64,000 nt of DNA, taken from assembly GCF_030063245.1 (NCBI RefSeq), contig NZ_JASISR010000007.1, positions 62,001-126,000 of the forward strand, in the 5' to 3' direction. Below, piece by piece: positions 18,295 to 26,565 of the stretch (the first letter of the stretch is position 1; each line of letters opens with the position of its first letter). A model generated the notes under the pieces. It did not search any database and had not been told where the DNA came from. It saw only the letters and a list, made by a program, of their open reading frames with translations. The translations under genes and the position numbers were made by a program. The stretch is from Paenarthrobacter sp. PH39-S1 (lineage in GTDB: Bacteria > Actinomycetota > Actinomycetes > Actinomycetales > Micrococcaceae).

Positions 18295-18615
18295 CTACCC
18301 GATCGTGAGCTCGCCCATCCGGCCCCAGCCCTCGGCTCCGATCTTTTCGCTGATGATGTGCGGTGTCTCCACCAAGGCCTGCGGCATGATCTTCATGGCC
18401 TGTTGGAAGTGTGCACTGTTGACGTGCTCTCCGGCCGCGTCGTCCTGGAAGGCCTCCACCAGAATAAATTCGTGGGGGTTATCCACGCTGCGGGACCAGT
18501 CGAACCAGAGATTGCCGGGCTCTTGGCGGGTAGCCTCGGTGAAGCCACCGGTCAGGTCCAGCCAGCGGTCCGACCAGTCCGGCTTGACGTTGAATTTAAC
18601 GACGATGAAGATCAT
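18295..18615 (-). CDS. Antibiotic biosynthesis monooxygenase-type (quinol monooxygenase-like) protein
   Basis: A 106-residue single-domain protein of the dimeric ferredoxin-like alpha-beta barrel class (ABM, YgiN-like): MIFIVVKFNVKPDWSDRW at the start, ATRQEPGNLWFDWSRS, EFILVEAFQDDAAGEHVNS and a final HFQQAMKIM helix follow the family pattern. Members oxidise quinols or detoxify small aromatics without cofactor, but function varies. ATG at 18615 is chosen over an upstream ATG at 18657 because the domain begins exactly there and GAAGGCGG precedes it. It lies convergent to the GMC gene, with a 45-base gap. Confidence 0.82.
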   Translation of the reverse strand: MIFIVVKFNVKPDWSDRWLDLTGGFTEATRQEPGNLWFDWSRSVDNPHEFILVEAFQDDAAGEHVNSAHFQQAMKIMPQALVETPHIISEKIGAEGWGRMGELTIG

Positions 18616-18730
18616 TGCGGGGCCGCCTTCGTAGCTGCTTTTGGTCCATCCTGCCACACACTCACGGCGCCGGAGGGGACGGCGGGTTCCTCGACGCCGC
18701 GATCCCGGCCGGACTCGTCCGTTACGTTGG

Positions 18731-19804
18731 TTAGTGCCCCAGCACCGGATAGTCGGTGTATCCGCGTGCCCCCTCGGTGTAAAAAGTCAGCGGGTCCGGC
18801 GTATTCAACGGCAGGTCCTCCCGCCACCGGCGGACCAGATCGGGATTGGCTATCGCCGGCCTGCCCACCACGACGGCATCAGCATGGCCGTCCGCCATCA
18901 GGGCCAGCGCTTCATCACGCGTTGTCAGGACGCCGAAGCCGCTGTTGATCAGCAGCGGACCTTCGAACCTAGCGCGTAAAAGGCGCACCAGGTCTCCGGC
19001 CGGATCCTTATGCAGAATACTCAAATAGGCCAACCCCAGCGGCGCGATCGCGTCCACCAGCGCACCGTAGGTGGCCCGGACGTCGTCGGCATCGGTTTCC
19101 ATCGTCCCCTGGACATTGTGCTCGGGTGAAACACGGATTCCCACCCGGTCGGCCCCGATCTCCGCCGCCACTGCCCGCACAACTTCGACAACAAAGCGCG
19201 CCCGGGCTGCCGGAGAGCCGCCATAACCGTCCACGCGCCGGTTAGTGGAGGGAGCCAGGAATTCGTGCAGCAGATAACCGTTCGCGCCATGCAGTTCAAC
19301 GCCGTCGAATCCGGCCTCTACCGCGTTACGGGACGCCTGGACAAACTCCGCGCAAACCAGCGGCAGCTCTGCAGCGGTGAGCTCGTGCGGGACAGGATAC
19401 GGCTGCTTACCGTCGTACGTCCTGGTAACCCCATCGATCGCGACCGGGCTGGGCCCGACCACGGCGTATCCGCCGGTGGTGGCCTCGTGGGTGACACGGC
19501 CGGCATGCATGACCTGGGCAAAGATGCGGCCACCGTCGGCGTGGACCGCCTCCGTGACCTTTCCCCAGCCGGCAAGCTGTTCCGCCGTCACCAGGCCAGG
19601 CTGGCCCGGGAACCCCTGGCCGGCATGGCTCGGGTAGGTTCCTTCGCTGACGATCAGTCCAAGCGAGGCACGCTGCCGGTAATGTTTCACCATCAGCGGC
19701 CCGGGTACACCATCGCGTCCGGCGCGCGACCGGGTGAGGGGGGCCATCACCAACCTATTGGGCAGTTCCAGGGGACCGAGGGTCAAAGGGGAAAACAGAT
19801 TCAC
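18731..19804 (-). CDS. Old yellow enzyme family NADH:flavin oxidoreductase / alkene reductase
   Basis: A 357-residue FMN enzyme of the OYE class that reduces activated C=C bonds with NAD(P)H. Signatures: VNLFSPLTLGPLELPNRLVM at the start, GRIFAQVMHAGR near 100, and GVELHGANGYLLHEFLAPST near 175, which supplies FMN-binding and substrate His/Asn residues; VVVGRPAIANPDL near the C-terminus binds the FMN phosphate. GTG at 19804 is chosen because GGAAAGAG precedes it and the family begins at this residue; a longer frame to 19894 has no family match. It is transcribed with the monooxygenase-like gene, with a 115-base spacer. Confidence 0.88.
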   Translation of the reverse strand: MNLFSPLTLGPLELPNRLVMAPLTRSRAGRDGVPGPLMVKHYRQRASLGLIVSEGTYPSHAGQGFPGQPGLVTAEQLAGWGKVTEAVHADGGRIFAQVMHAGRVTHEATTGGYAVVGPSPVAIDGVTRTYDGKQPYPVPHELTAAELPLVCAEFVQASRNAVEAGFDGVELHGANGYLLHEFLAPSTNRRVDGYGGSPAARARFVVEVVRAVAAEIGADRVGIRVSPEHNVQGTMETDADDVRATYGALVDAIAPLGLAYLSILHKDPAGDLVRLLRARFEGPLLINSGFGVLTTRDEALALMADGHADAVVVGRPAIANPDLVRRWREDLPLNTPDPLTFYTEGARGYTDYPVLGH

Positions 19805-20090
19805 GGGGCTCTTTCCGGTTGGGGCGGGTTCAGCTGGCGCAACGGGCACCGCGCACCGACTATTCCCCGGTGAGAGCCCGGTCACGCGGTACAAAGTTCT
19901 GGTACCACGTCAGGGCCGGAAACGCGGTCCTCATGGCCGCTGACGACTACGCCGCATGGCAGGAGAGCGCATATCTTTCCCCTGGTGGTCATCCAGGGCC
20001 GCCATCACTATGGCGAGTACCTCTGGCGCTACGTCAAATGATCCTGGCCGCCGTCCGGAGCCGAACCCGCAACCTGTCCCGGACCATAAA
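19805..20090. other. Gene-free spacer
   Basis: Between the OYE gene and the tRNA-Leu terminator I find no supported gene. The stretch nearest 19804 must hold the OYE promoter (minus strand). Confidence 0.4.
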
Positions 20091-20122
20091 AAAGTCCCGC
20101 AGGCCGAAACTTGCGGGACTTT
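20087..20122 (-). terminator. Rho-independent terminator of tRNA-Leu
   Basis: An 11-base-pair perfect stem (20091-20101 with 20112-20122) enclosing a 10-base loop is followed, on the minus strand, by a run of six T. It lies 40 bases past the 3' end of tRNA-Leu. Confidence 0.85.
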
Positions 20123-20161
20123 CCTGATGTCAAACCGTTTCCAGTCTGAAACTGCTAAGCG

Positions 20162-20244
20162 TGCGCGAGGGGGGATTTGAACCCCCACGCCCTTTCGGAC
20201 ACTGGCACCTGAAGCCAGCGCGTCTGCCGTTCCGCCACTCGCGC
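20162..20244 (-). tRNA. tRNA-Leu (anticodon CAG)
   Basis: On the minus strand the sequence folds as a class II tRNA: acceptor GCGCGAG pairs with CTCGCGC, the anticodon arm is CTGGC-TTCAGGT-GCCAG with anticodon CAG reading CUG, a long variable arm (GTCCGAAAGGGC) follows, and the T arm is GGGGG-TTCAAAT-CCCCC. Length is 83 with discriminator A; the CCA end is not encoded. Confidence 0.95.
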
Positions 20245-20659
20245 GCTGCTGTCTTGTGGGCTTCCGGTTCAAAAACCGGAACCAAAAGAACAGCGAGATC
20301 AAGATTACCGGACACCTGGCCGAAACACCTAAACGGCTCCGGCGCGGGCTCCATCCTCCGACCGCAGGCGGTTCGATGAGCTCGTCACGGCCGGCGCGCG
20401 ACAGCCACAGGGGGAAACAGATGGAACCAACCCGGCACATACGAAACCGTACCCAAGGATGAATCTACGCCCTGATCCGTTGGCAGATACGGTTTTCGCA
20501 GACTGGCCCAGTAGTATCGGGGTGAGCGAACTTTTGCCGGACCTCCCGCTATTGGAGCGTCCGCACTGCGCCGCAGCGCCGGAACAGCTGCCAACCCGTA
20601 AGCTGACCGGCGGCGGCGCAGGACTGGCCGGACAACGAGAACACGTGAGGAGAGAGCCG
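20245..20659. other. Gene-free spacer upstream of fhaA
   Basis: This 415-base stretch separates tRNA-Leu from the fhaA operon and must carry both promoters. An 8-base-pair hairpin (20262-20269 with 20274-20281) lies upstream of the tRNA. An open frame from 20459 leads into fhaA but has no coding character before 20660. Confidence 0.5.
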
Positions 20660-21457
20660 ATGGGATTACTGGATAATGTCGAAAAGGGCATCGAAAAAGC
20701 CGTCCGCGGCGCCTTCTCACGCGGTTCCAAGGCCCAGATGCAGCCGGTCGAAATCGCAAGCCGGCTGCGCCGAGAGCTGGATGATAAAGCCATGACGCTG
20801 GCCGCCGGCCGTACCTTGACCCCCAATGTCTTTGAAATCCAGCTCAGTGAGCAGGACTTCGAACGCGCCCGCAGCTGGGGCACCGCACTTGCCGAAGAGC
20901 TGTGCGACGTGGTCATCGATCATTGCCGCAGTCAGGGCTACGTGCTGCAGGGCCCGGTCCGGGTGGCCTTCCACCAGGACGCCGGACTAAAGACGGGCAT
21001 CTTCGAAATCAGCTCACGGACCGAAAAAGCCGGCCGGCGTCCAGCCGAGCCCGATCCTGAAGAAAACCAGGCCTCCGTTCCGGCGCACCCTGGATACCCG
21101 GCCAATGTACCCGCTGCCCCGCCGCGTCAGCCCGCCCGTGCCGCCGTGCAGAATCTTCAGCCCGTGCTGGACATCGACGGGCAACGCTACTCGCTCAACG
21201 CGCCGAGCATTATTTTGGGCCGGTCCTCGGAGGCCGACATCCTCATCGATGACACGGGCGTCTCCCGTAAGCATCTTGAAATCCGCACCGAGAACGGACA
21301 GTCCGTCGCTGTGGATTTGCGTTCCACCAATGGGAGCTATGTCAACGGACGCAAGGTCTCCGGCACCGCCGAGCTCACCGACGGCTCAACCGTGACGATG
21401 GGCCGGACCAAAATCGTTTTCCGGCTGCTTCCGGTCAAGAACGGCGGACGCGGATGA
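20660..21457 (+). CDS. fhaA: FhaA: DUF3662 and FHA domain protein
   Basis: A 265-residue phosphothreonine-reader protein. Residues 1-120 (MGLLDNVEKGIEKAVRGAF onward) are the DUF3662 domain specific to FhaA; a Pro/Ala linker follows; the FHA domain occupies about 175-258 with ILGRSSEADILIDDTGVSRK and the conserved S-x-x-H (SRKH) that contacts phosphothreonine. In mycobacteria FhaA binds the phosphorylated pseudokinase domain of the MurJ (MviN) protein and restrains peptidoglycan synthesis; a kinase-like MurJ partner is also present at the right end of this window. ATG at 20660 follows GAGGAGAGAG. It opens an operon of seven genes. Confidence 0.93.
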   Translation: MGLLDNVEKGIEKAVRGAFSRGSKAQMQPVEIASRLRRELDDKAMTLAAGRTLTPNVFEIQLSEQDFERARSWGTALAEELCDVVIDHCRSQGYVLQGPVRVAFHQDAGLKTGIFEISSRTEKAGRRPAEPDPEENQASVPAHPGYPANVPAAPPRQPARAAVQNLQPVLDIDGQRYSLNAPSIILGRSSEADILIDDTGVSRKHLEIRTENGQSVAVDLRSTNGSYVNGRKVSGTAELTDGSTVTMGRTKIVFRLLPVKNGGRG

Positions 21458-21933
21458 GCGAACTGACCGTCACCGTTTTGCGCTTCGGTTTCCTCCTGCT
21501 GCTGTGGGTGATGATCTTCAGCGTGGTGAGCGCCATGCGCCGGGATCTCGTGATCGGCCGCATGACGAAGGTTGGAACACCCACCGCCCGGCAGGCCCGC
21601 AAACATCCCGAACTGGTGGATGAGCAGCCTCCGGCCCGTGCTCAGGCGCACCGTCTTGTCGTGACGGAGGGCCCGCTGGCCGGGCAAACATTGGAGCTGA
21701 CCGGAACGCCGATTCTGCTCGGACGTGCACAGGAAGCCACCCTGGTCCTTGAAGATGACTACGCCTCCGGCCGGCACGCACGCCTGTTCCCGCAGGGCAG
21801 CCGCTGGTTCATTGAAGATCTCGGCTCGACAAACGGCACGTATCTGGGCGATCAGCAGCTGACCCGGGCGTTGCCCGTGGAGCTCGGCGTCCCGGTTCGG
21901 ATCGGTAAGACGGTCATTGAATTGAGGCCGTGA
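21454..21933 (+). CDS. fhaB: FhaB/FipA: membrane-anchored FHA domain protein
   Basis: A 159-residue protein with one N-terminal transmembrane helix (VLRFGFLLLLWVMIFSVVSA, about 8-27) and a C-terminal FHA domain at about 65-158 (ILLGRAQEATLVLEDDYASG, then DLGSTNGTYLG). FHA domains bind phosphothreonine peptides, here presumably targets of PknA/PknB; FipA of mycobacteria links this signalling to FtsZ and division. The gene starts within the fhaA stop (ATGA). Confidence 0.92.
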   Translation: MSELTVTVLRFGFLLLLWVMIFSVVSAMRRDLVIGRMTKVGTPTARQARKHPELVDEQPPARAQAHRLVVTEGPLAGQTLELTGTPILLGRAQEATLVLEDDYASGRHARLFPQGSRWFIEDLGSTNGTYLGDQQLTRALPVELGVPVRIGKTVIELRP

Positions 21934-23666
21934 TCATGGCTGAACGCCCACTGGTCCTGCGCTATGCCGCGCGCTCAGACGTTGGCAAGGTCCGGGCCAA
22001 GAACGACGACTCAGCATATGCCGGCCATTATCTGGCCGTCGTAGCCGACGGTATGGGTGGGCACGCCGGCGGAGATGTTGCCAGCGCCTCGACAGTGCTG
22101 GATCTGATTCACCTGGACCGGGATGGATATCAGGGCGACGCGGGTACCTACTTGGCCGACGAGATCCAGACGGCCAACTCGCTGCTCTCTGACCTCGTTG
22201 ATGTAAACCCCAAATTGGCGGGCATGGGCACTACGGTGACGGCGCTGCTGCTCTCCGGTGCCAGGCTGGAATTCGCCCACATAGGTGATTCCCGCGCGTA
22301 CCGGCTCAAAGACGGCGTTTTTGAGCAGATCAGTAAGGACCACACCTTCGTTCAGCGCATGATCGATGAGGGCCGGCTGCGTCCGGAGGAAGCCGAAAGC
22401 CATCCGCACAAGAACGTGCTCATGCGGGTGCTCGGCGACGTCGATGCGTCCCCCGAGCTGGACCTGACCACCTTCGACGCCGTTCCGGGCGAGCGCTGGC
22501 TGTTGTGTTCGGACGGGCTGAATTTCGTACGCCACGAGACAGTGGAGGAGGTGGTCCGCACTACGCGCAGCCTTGCCGACTGCGCGGACACACTGATAGA
22601 GCTGACTCTGGCCGCCGGCGCGCCCGACAACATCACCGTGGTCGTTTTTGAAGTCGTGGAGGCCACGGCGGAGGACCTTGACACCGCCAGGCTGCCCGCA
22701 TTGCCCGTTCCCGGCCGCACCGAAGGGCCGACGGCGGCACCTCCTGCCGTCCGAGCCGCGCCCGCCGCTGTGCTTTCCGAGCGAAAGCGCCCGGTCGAGG
22801 TTGCCGGCGTGGAGGTAGGCACCCTGCAGGCTGACAGCGTACACCCTTACAGCGTGCAGGCTGACAGGGCAGATGTCGACGGCGCGGCACACGCCCAGCC
22901 GGGAGCCGCTGTGAATTCTGCCGGACCTGCGGCTTCCCCGACGGGCGAGGCGGTGGACGAAGAGTCCGCCGAATTGGGTGCACATCTGAGTGCCGAGGTC
23001 ATCAGCGCCGAACTTGCCGGCCGTCCACATGAACTGGTGGGCGCAGCCGTCACGGCCGCCGCCGAAGGTAAAATCCCCGCACTTGCCGGCCGCCCGGCAG
23101 CGCTAAGGGCCGCGGCGGTCCTCACCCATAAGCCCGAATCCGTGCCCGAGGATGAAACGGACGATGGCTACGAAACCGAAAATTCCATTCCGCCCCGGCG
23201 GCGGAATGTTCTCTGGACGGTGATCGCCGCCGTCGTGCTGGTGGTCCTGATCCTGGGCCTGTGGCTCGGTTATGCGTGGACCCAGACCCGCTATTATGTG
23301 GGCCAGGCCAATGGACACGTGGCGATCTTTAACGGCGTCTCGCAGTCTCTGGGACCCATTGCGCTGTCCCATGTTTACCGTGAAACGGGCGTCGACGTTT
23401 CCACACTGCCGGATTTCTCCCAACAGCGCGTTGCCCAGACCGTTCCGGCCGCCGGCCTTGCCGACGCACAACAGATCATCATTGATCTGCAGCTGGGCAC
23501 CGGTACCGGAGCTCCCCCCTGCCCCTCGCCTTCGCCGGCGGTCTCGACAAGCCCCACCCCCGCGGGTTCGACGGGCGGGACCGCATCGACCGCCCCGAGC
23601 GGAGGGGCCGCATCCACCTCCCCGGCCGGAGCAACCGGAAGAGCATGTGTGGGAGGTTCTCAATGA
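21930..23666 (+). CDS. pstP: PstP: PP2C-type Ser/Thr protein phosphatase
   Basis: A 578-residue metal-dependent phosphatase that counteracts PknA and PknB. The catalytic PP2C domain (about 8-240) shows SDVGKVRAKNDDSAY, VADGMGGHAGGDVAS with metal-binding Asp, GMGTTVTALLL, HIGDSRAYRL, LLCSDGLN and PDNITVVVFEV. A long Ala/Val/Pro-rich cytoplasmic linker of about 170 residues follows, then a transmembrane helix near 430 (LWTVIAAVVLVVLILGLWLG) and a small extracellular part with a Ser/Thr/Pro tail. The start is GTG at 21930 (GTGA overlap with fhaB); an ATG two codons later is an alternative. Confidence 0.93.
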   Translation: MIMAERPLVLRYAARSDVGKVRAKNDDSAYAGHYLAVVADGMGGHAGGDVASASTVLDLIHLDRDGYQGDAGTYLADEIQTANSLLSDLVDVNPKLAGMGTTVTALLLSGARLEFAHIGDSRAYRLKDGVFEQISKDHTFVQRMIDEGRLRPEEAESHPHKNVLMRVLGDVDASPELDLTTFDAVPGERWLLCSDGLNFVRHETVEEVVRTTRSLADCADTLIELTLAAGAPDNITVVVFEVVEATAEDLDTARLPALPVPGRTEGPTAAPPAVRAAPAAVLSERKRPVEVAGVEVGTLQADSVHPYSVQADRADVDGAAHAQPGAAVNSAGPAASPTGEAVDEESAELGAHLSAEVISAELAGRPHELVGAAVTAAAEGKIPALAGRPAALRAAAVLTHKPESVPEDETDDGYETENSIPPRRRNVLWTVIAAVVLVVLILGLWLGYAWTQTRYYVGQANGHVAIFNGVSQSLGPIALSHVYRETGVDVSTLPDFSQQRVAQTVPAAGLADAQQIIIDLQLGTGTGAPPCPSPSPAVSTSPTPAGSTGGTASTAPSGGAASTSPAGATGRACVGGSQ

Positions 23667-25108
23667 GTCAACTGCAGACCGTCGCCAAACCGAGGCGGAA
23701 TATCGAACTGCTGCTCCTGATATTGGCTTTGGGCGTCGGAATTTCCGCCAACGCTCTCGTGGATATCAACTTGGACCGCCCCTTCGATTCCGATTTTTAC
23801 TCGCAGGCGGCGGTGCTCGCGGTACTCGCCCTGGCCATGCATATGTCGCTGCGCCTTCGGGCTAAATATGCTGATCCGGTAATACTTCCGGTTGTGGTTG
23901 CCCTGAACGGCATCGGACTGGCCATGATCCACCGGCTGGACATAGCCACCGGCGACTCCGCCGGACCGCGTCAATGGTTATGGACCACGGTGGCGGTTGT
24001 TGCTGCGGTGGCGGTCATCTGGTTCCTCCGTAACCATCGCATCCTGCGGCGGTTCACCTACATTTCCCTCATCGTCAGCGTCGTACTGCTCCTTCTGCCC
24101 CTCATTCCCGGCATCAGCGCCGGCGACGTCAACGGGGCCAGCGTCTGGATCAGAATCGGAGACAATTCCTTCCAACCGGGCGAAATCGCCAAGATCACCC
24201 TTGCAGTATTCTTCGCGGGGTACCTATCCTCGAACCGTGACCTGATCCTGCTGGCCGGAAAGAAAGTCGGTCCCCTCCAGCTGCCGCGGGCCCGTGATTT
24301 GGGACCTATGATCGTCGCGTGGCTGGCGAGCGTCGGCGTTCTCGTCTTTCAACACGACATCGGCACGTCAGTGCTGTTTTTCGGGCTTTTCATGATCATG
24401 ATCTACGTGGCCACCAGCCGGATCAGCTGGGTCATGATCGGGCTGGTGCTGATAGCCTTCGGCGGTTTCATGGCAATCAGGATCTTCCCGCACGTCGGTT
24501 TGCGGGTCAACACATGGGCGCATGCCTTTGACCCAGAGGTCATCGGACGGAGTGTCGGCAGCAGCTACCAGATCGTGCAGGGATTGTTCGGGATGGCCAG
24601 CGGTGGCCTGGTCGGTTCCGGACTGGGGCAGGGCCGCCCGGACATCGTCCCGTTGGCCAACAGCGACATGATCATCGCGTCCCTCGGCGAAGAACTGGGC
24701 ATGATCGGCCTGTTCGCCGTCGTATTGATGTACCTGCTGCTCATCACCCGCGGTTTCCGGGCCGCGCTCGGCACCCGGGACGCCTTCGGCAAACTACTCG
24801 CCGTCGGCCTTTCTTTCGCTATTGGGCTGCAGTGTTTCGTCGTTATTGGCGGCGTGACCCGGTTGATTCCGCTGACCGGATTGACGACGCCGTTCCTCGC
24901 AGCCGGCGGCTCCTCGCTGCTGGCCAACTGGATAATCGTGGCGCTGCTGCTGCTGATTTCCGATGCCGCGCGGCGGCCTATTTCCACATCCGCGCCCAAG
25001 GATGCCGGTACGCCCCACGGGCAGCCCGCAGGTGCGGCATCCGCCGGATCCCGTGTGCCGACTCCGCGTTCCATCAAGGCTCCTACCGAGGCGGTGAACA
25101 AACCGTGA
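23663..25108 (+). CDS. rodA: RodA/FtsW family peptidoglycan glycosyltransferase
   Basis: A 481-residue SEDS protein with about ten transmembrane helices. It polymerises lipid II into glycan strands together with the transpeptidase PbpA encoded next. Family features are LNGIGLAMIHRLD near 93, QFQPGE-like NSFQPGEIAKI near 175, QHDIGTSVLFFGLF near 231, and the C-terminal TGLTTPFLAAGGSSLLANWI. ATG at 23663 is chosen over 23645 because GGGAGG precedes it and it gives the ATGA overlap seen throughout the operon. Position beside pbpA supports RodA rather than divisome FtsW. Confidence 0.93.
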   Translation: MSQLQTVAKPRRNIELLLLILALGVGISANALVDINLDRPFDSDFYSQAAVLAVLALAMHMSLRLRAKYADPVILPVVVALNGIGLAMIHRLDIATGDSAGPRQWLWTTVAVVAAVAVIWFLRNHRILRRFTYISLIVSVVLLLLPLIPGISAGDVNGASVWIRIGDNSFQPGEIAKITLAVFFAGYLSSNRDLILLAGKKVGPLQLPRARDLGPMIVAWLASVGVLVFQHDIGTSVLFFGLFMIMIYVATSRISWVMIGLVLIAFGGFMAIRIFPHVGLRVNTWAHAFDPEVIGRSVGSSYQIVQGLFGMASGGLVGSGLGQGRPDIVPLANSDMIIASLGEELGMIGLFAVVLMYLLLITRGFRAALGTRDAFGKLLAVGLSFAIGLQCFVVIGGVTRLIPLTGLTTPFLAAGGSSLLANWIIVALLLLISDAARRPISTSAPKDAGTPHGQPAGAASAGSRVPTPRSIKAPTEAVNKP

Positions 25109-26565
25109 ACCAGGCCATCCGCAATTCGTGGGTCGTCGCCATCGTGCTCTTTGCCTTGGTCTTCGGCTCGATCACCTATGTGCAGTTCTTTGCCGTCGAC
25201 GATCTCAAAAACAACGCGTTGAACAGCCGTGGGCTGATCCAGCAGTTCTGCAACGACCGTGGCTCGATTCTGGTCGGCGGTCAGCCGATTGCCGAGTCTG
25301 TTCCGTCCACCGACAAGTGCAAATTCCAGCGCGTCTATAACCAGCCGGAGCTGTATGCCGGCTTGACCGGATTCTTCTCCCAGGCATATGGACAGTACGG
25401 GATCGAAAAGGCGGAGAATCCGCAGTTGACCGGCGAGACGCCCGGTGCCTTCTACGACCGTGTGGTATCGCTGCTCTCCGGCGCCCAGCCCAAGGGACGG
25501 TCGGTGGAGCTGACCATTGATCCGACGATCCAGCAGATGGCGTACGACATGATTCCGGACGGGCAGAAGGGTTCCATCGTGGTGATGAATCCCAAGACCG
25601 GTGCCATCATCGCCATGGTCTCCAAGCCGTCCTACGATACGAATCTGCTGGCCAGCCACGATTTTGCCGCGGTGACGGAAAACTACAACAAGCTGCTGGG
25701 AATCGACGGCATTAATATGTTCGGTTCCAGTGCGTACACGAAACTGTATTCCCCGGGTTCTGTTTTCAAGCTCGTGGACACCGCCGCTGCCCTGGCCTCG
25801 GGCAAGTACACCAAGGACTCCGTCCTGCCGAACCCGCCCGCCCTGAGTTTCGCCGGGACGGACGCGACGCTGCCCAACTACGTCAACGGCGGTTGCGCGG
25901 CCAAGAGCGAGGCCGATTTTTCGTTCGTCCTGGAACAATCCTGCAACACGCCATTTGCCCAGATCGCGCTGGATCTTGGCCAGAATGCGATTACCGACCA
26001 GGCCAATAAGTTCGGTTTCAGCGACAACTCGCTGTTTATTCCCGACCAGGTCACTGCCAGCAAGTTCCCCGGCAGCAAGGGACAGCTCGGGCCCGCGGAG
26101 CTGGCCCGCAGCGCCGTCGGTCAGCAGGATGTTCAGGCGACCCCGCTGCAGATAGCGATGATGACGGCGGCCATCGCAAACGGCGGAACGCAAATGAAAC
26201 CGAACATGGTCAAGACCATCCGCACGCCGGACCTTAAGCCCGTCCAAGAGCTGACCCCGCAGGTGCTGCGCCAGTCCACCACTCGGGAGATTGCCGCCCA
26301 GATGACCCAATGGATGACCAACGTGGTGGACAAGGGAATCGCCCACGCGGCGAGCGTCCCGGGCATCGAGGTGGCGGGAAAGACCGGCACCGCCGAGGGT
26401 ATTCCCGGCGTTGTGAACAACAACGCCTGGTTCACTGGATTCGCCCCGGCACAAGACCCTCAAGTGGTGGTATCGATCGTCATGGCGAATGTCGATATCG
26501 CCACCGGAGCACAGTTGACCAGTCCTAACGCAAGCAAACTTATCGAGGCGGTGTTGAATAAGTGA
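25105..26565 (+). CDS. pbpA: PbpA: class B penicillin-binding protein (transpeptidase)
   Basis: A 486-residue D,D-transpeptidase with a short cytoplasmic start, one transmembrane anchor ([20 protein letters not shown], about 8-27), a dimerisation region and a transpeptidase domain. Catalytic motifs: SPGSVFK near 217-223 (nucleophile Ser and Lys), the middle S-x-N motif as SCN in EQSCNTPFA, and KTGTAEG near 428. It crosslinks peptidoglycan made by RodA. GTG at 25105 overlaps the rodA stop (GTGA); the upstream part of the open frame is the rodA gene in another frame. Confidence 0.94.
   Translation: MNQAIRNSWVVAIVLFALVFGSITYVQFFAVDDLKNNALNSRGLIQQFCNDRGSILVGGQPIAESVPSTDKCKFQRVYNQPELYAGLTGFFSQAYGQYGIEKAENPQLTGETPGAFYDRVVSLLSGAQPKGRSVELTIDPTIQQMAYDMIPDGQKGSIVVMNPKTGAIIAMVSKPSYDTNLLASHDFAAVTENYNKLLGIDGINMFGSSAYTKLYSPGSVFKLVDTAAALASGKYTKDSVLPNPPALSFAGTDATLPNYVNGGCAAKSEADFSFVLEQSCNTPFAQIALDLGQNAITDQANKFGFSDNSLFIPDQVTASKFPGSKGQLGPAELARSAVGQQDVQATPLQIAMMTAAIANGGTQMKPNMVKTIRTPDLKPVQELTPQVLRQSTTREIAAQMTQWMTNVVDKGIAHAASVPGIEVAGKTGTAEGIPGVVNNNAWFTGFAPAQDPQVVVSIVMANVDIATGAQLTSPNASKLIEAVLNK

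Noticed and set aside
20262-20281. Hairpin as second terminator near tRNA-Leu
   Set aside because: The 8-base-pair stem lies on the upstream side of the tRNA and lacks a clean T-run in either direction.
24565-26463. 632-codon minus-strand open frame
   Set aside because: Antisense of rodA and pbpA, which carry all expected catalytic motifs on the plus strand.
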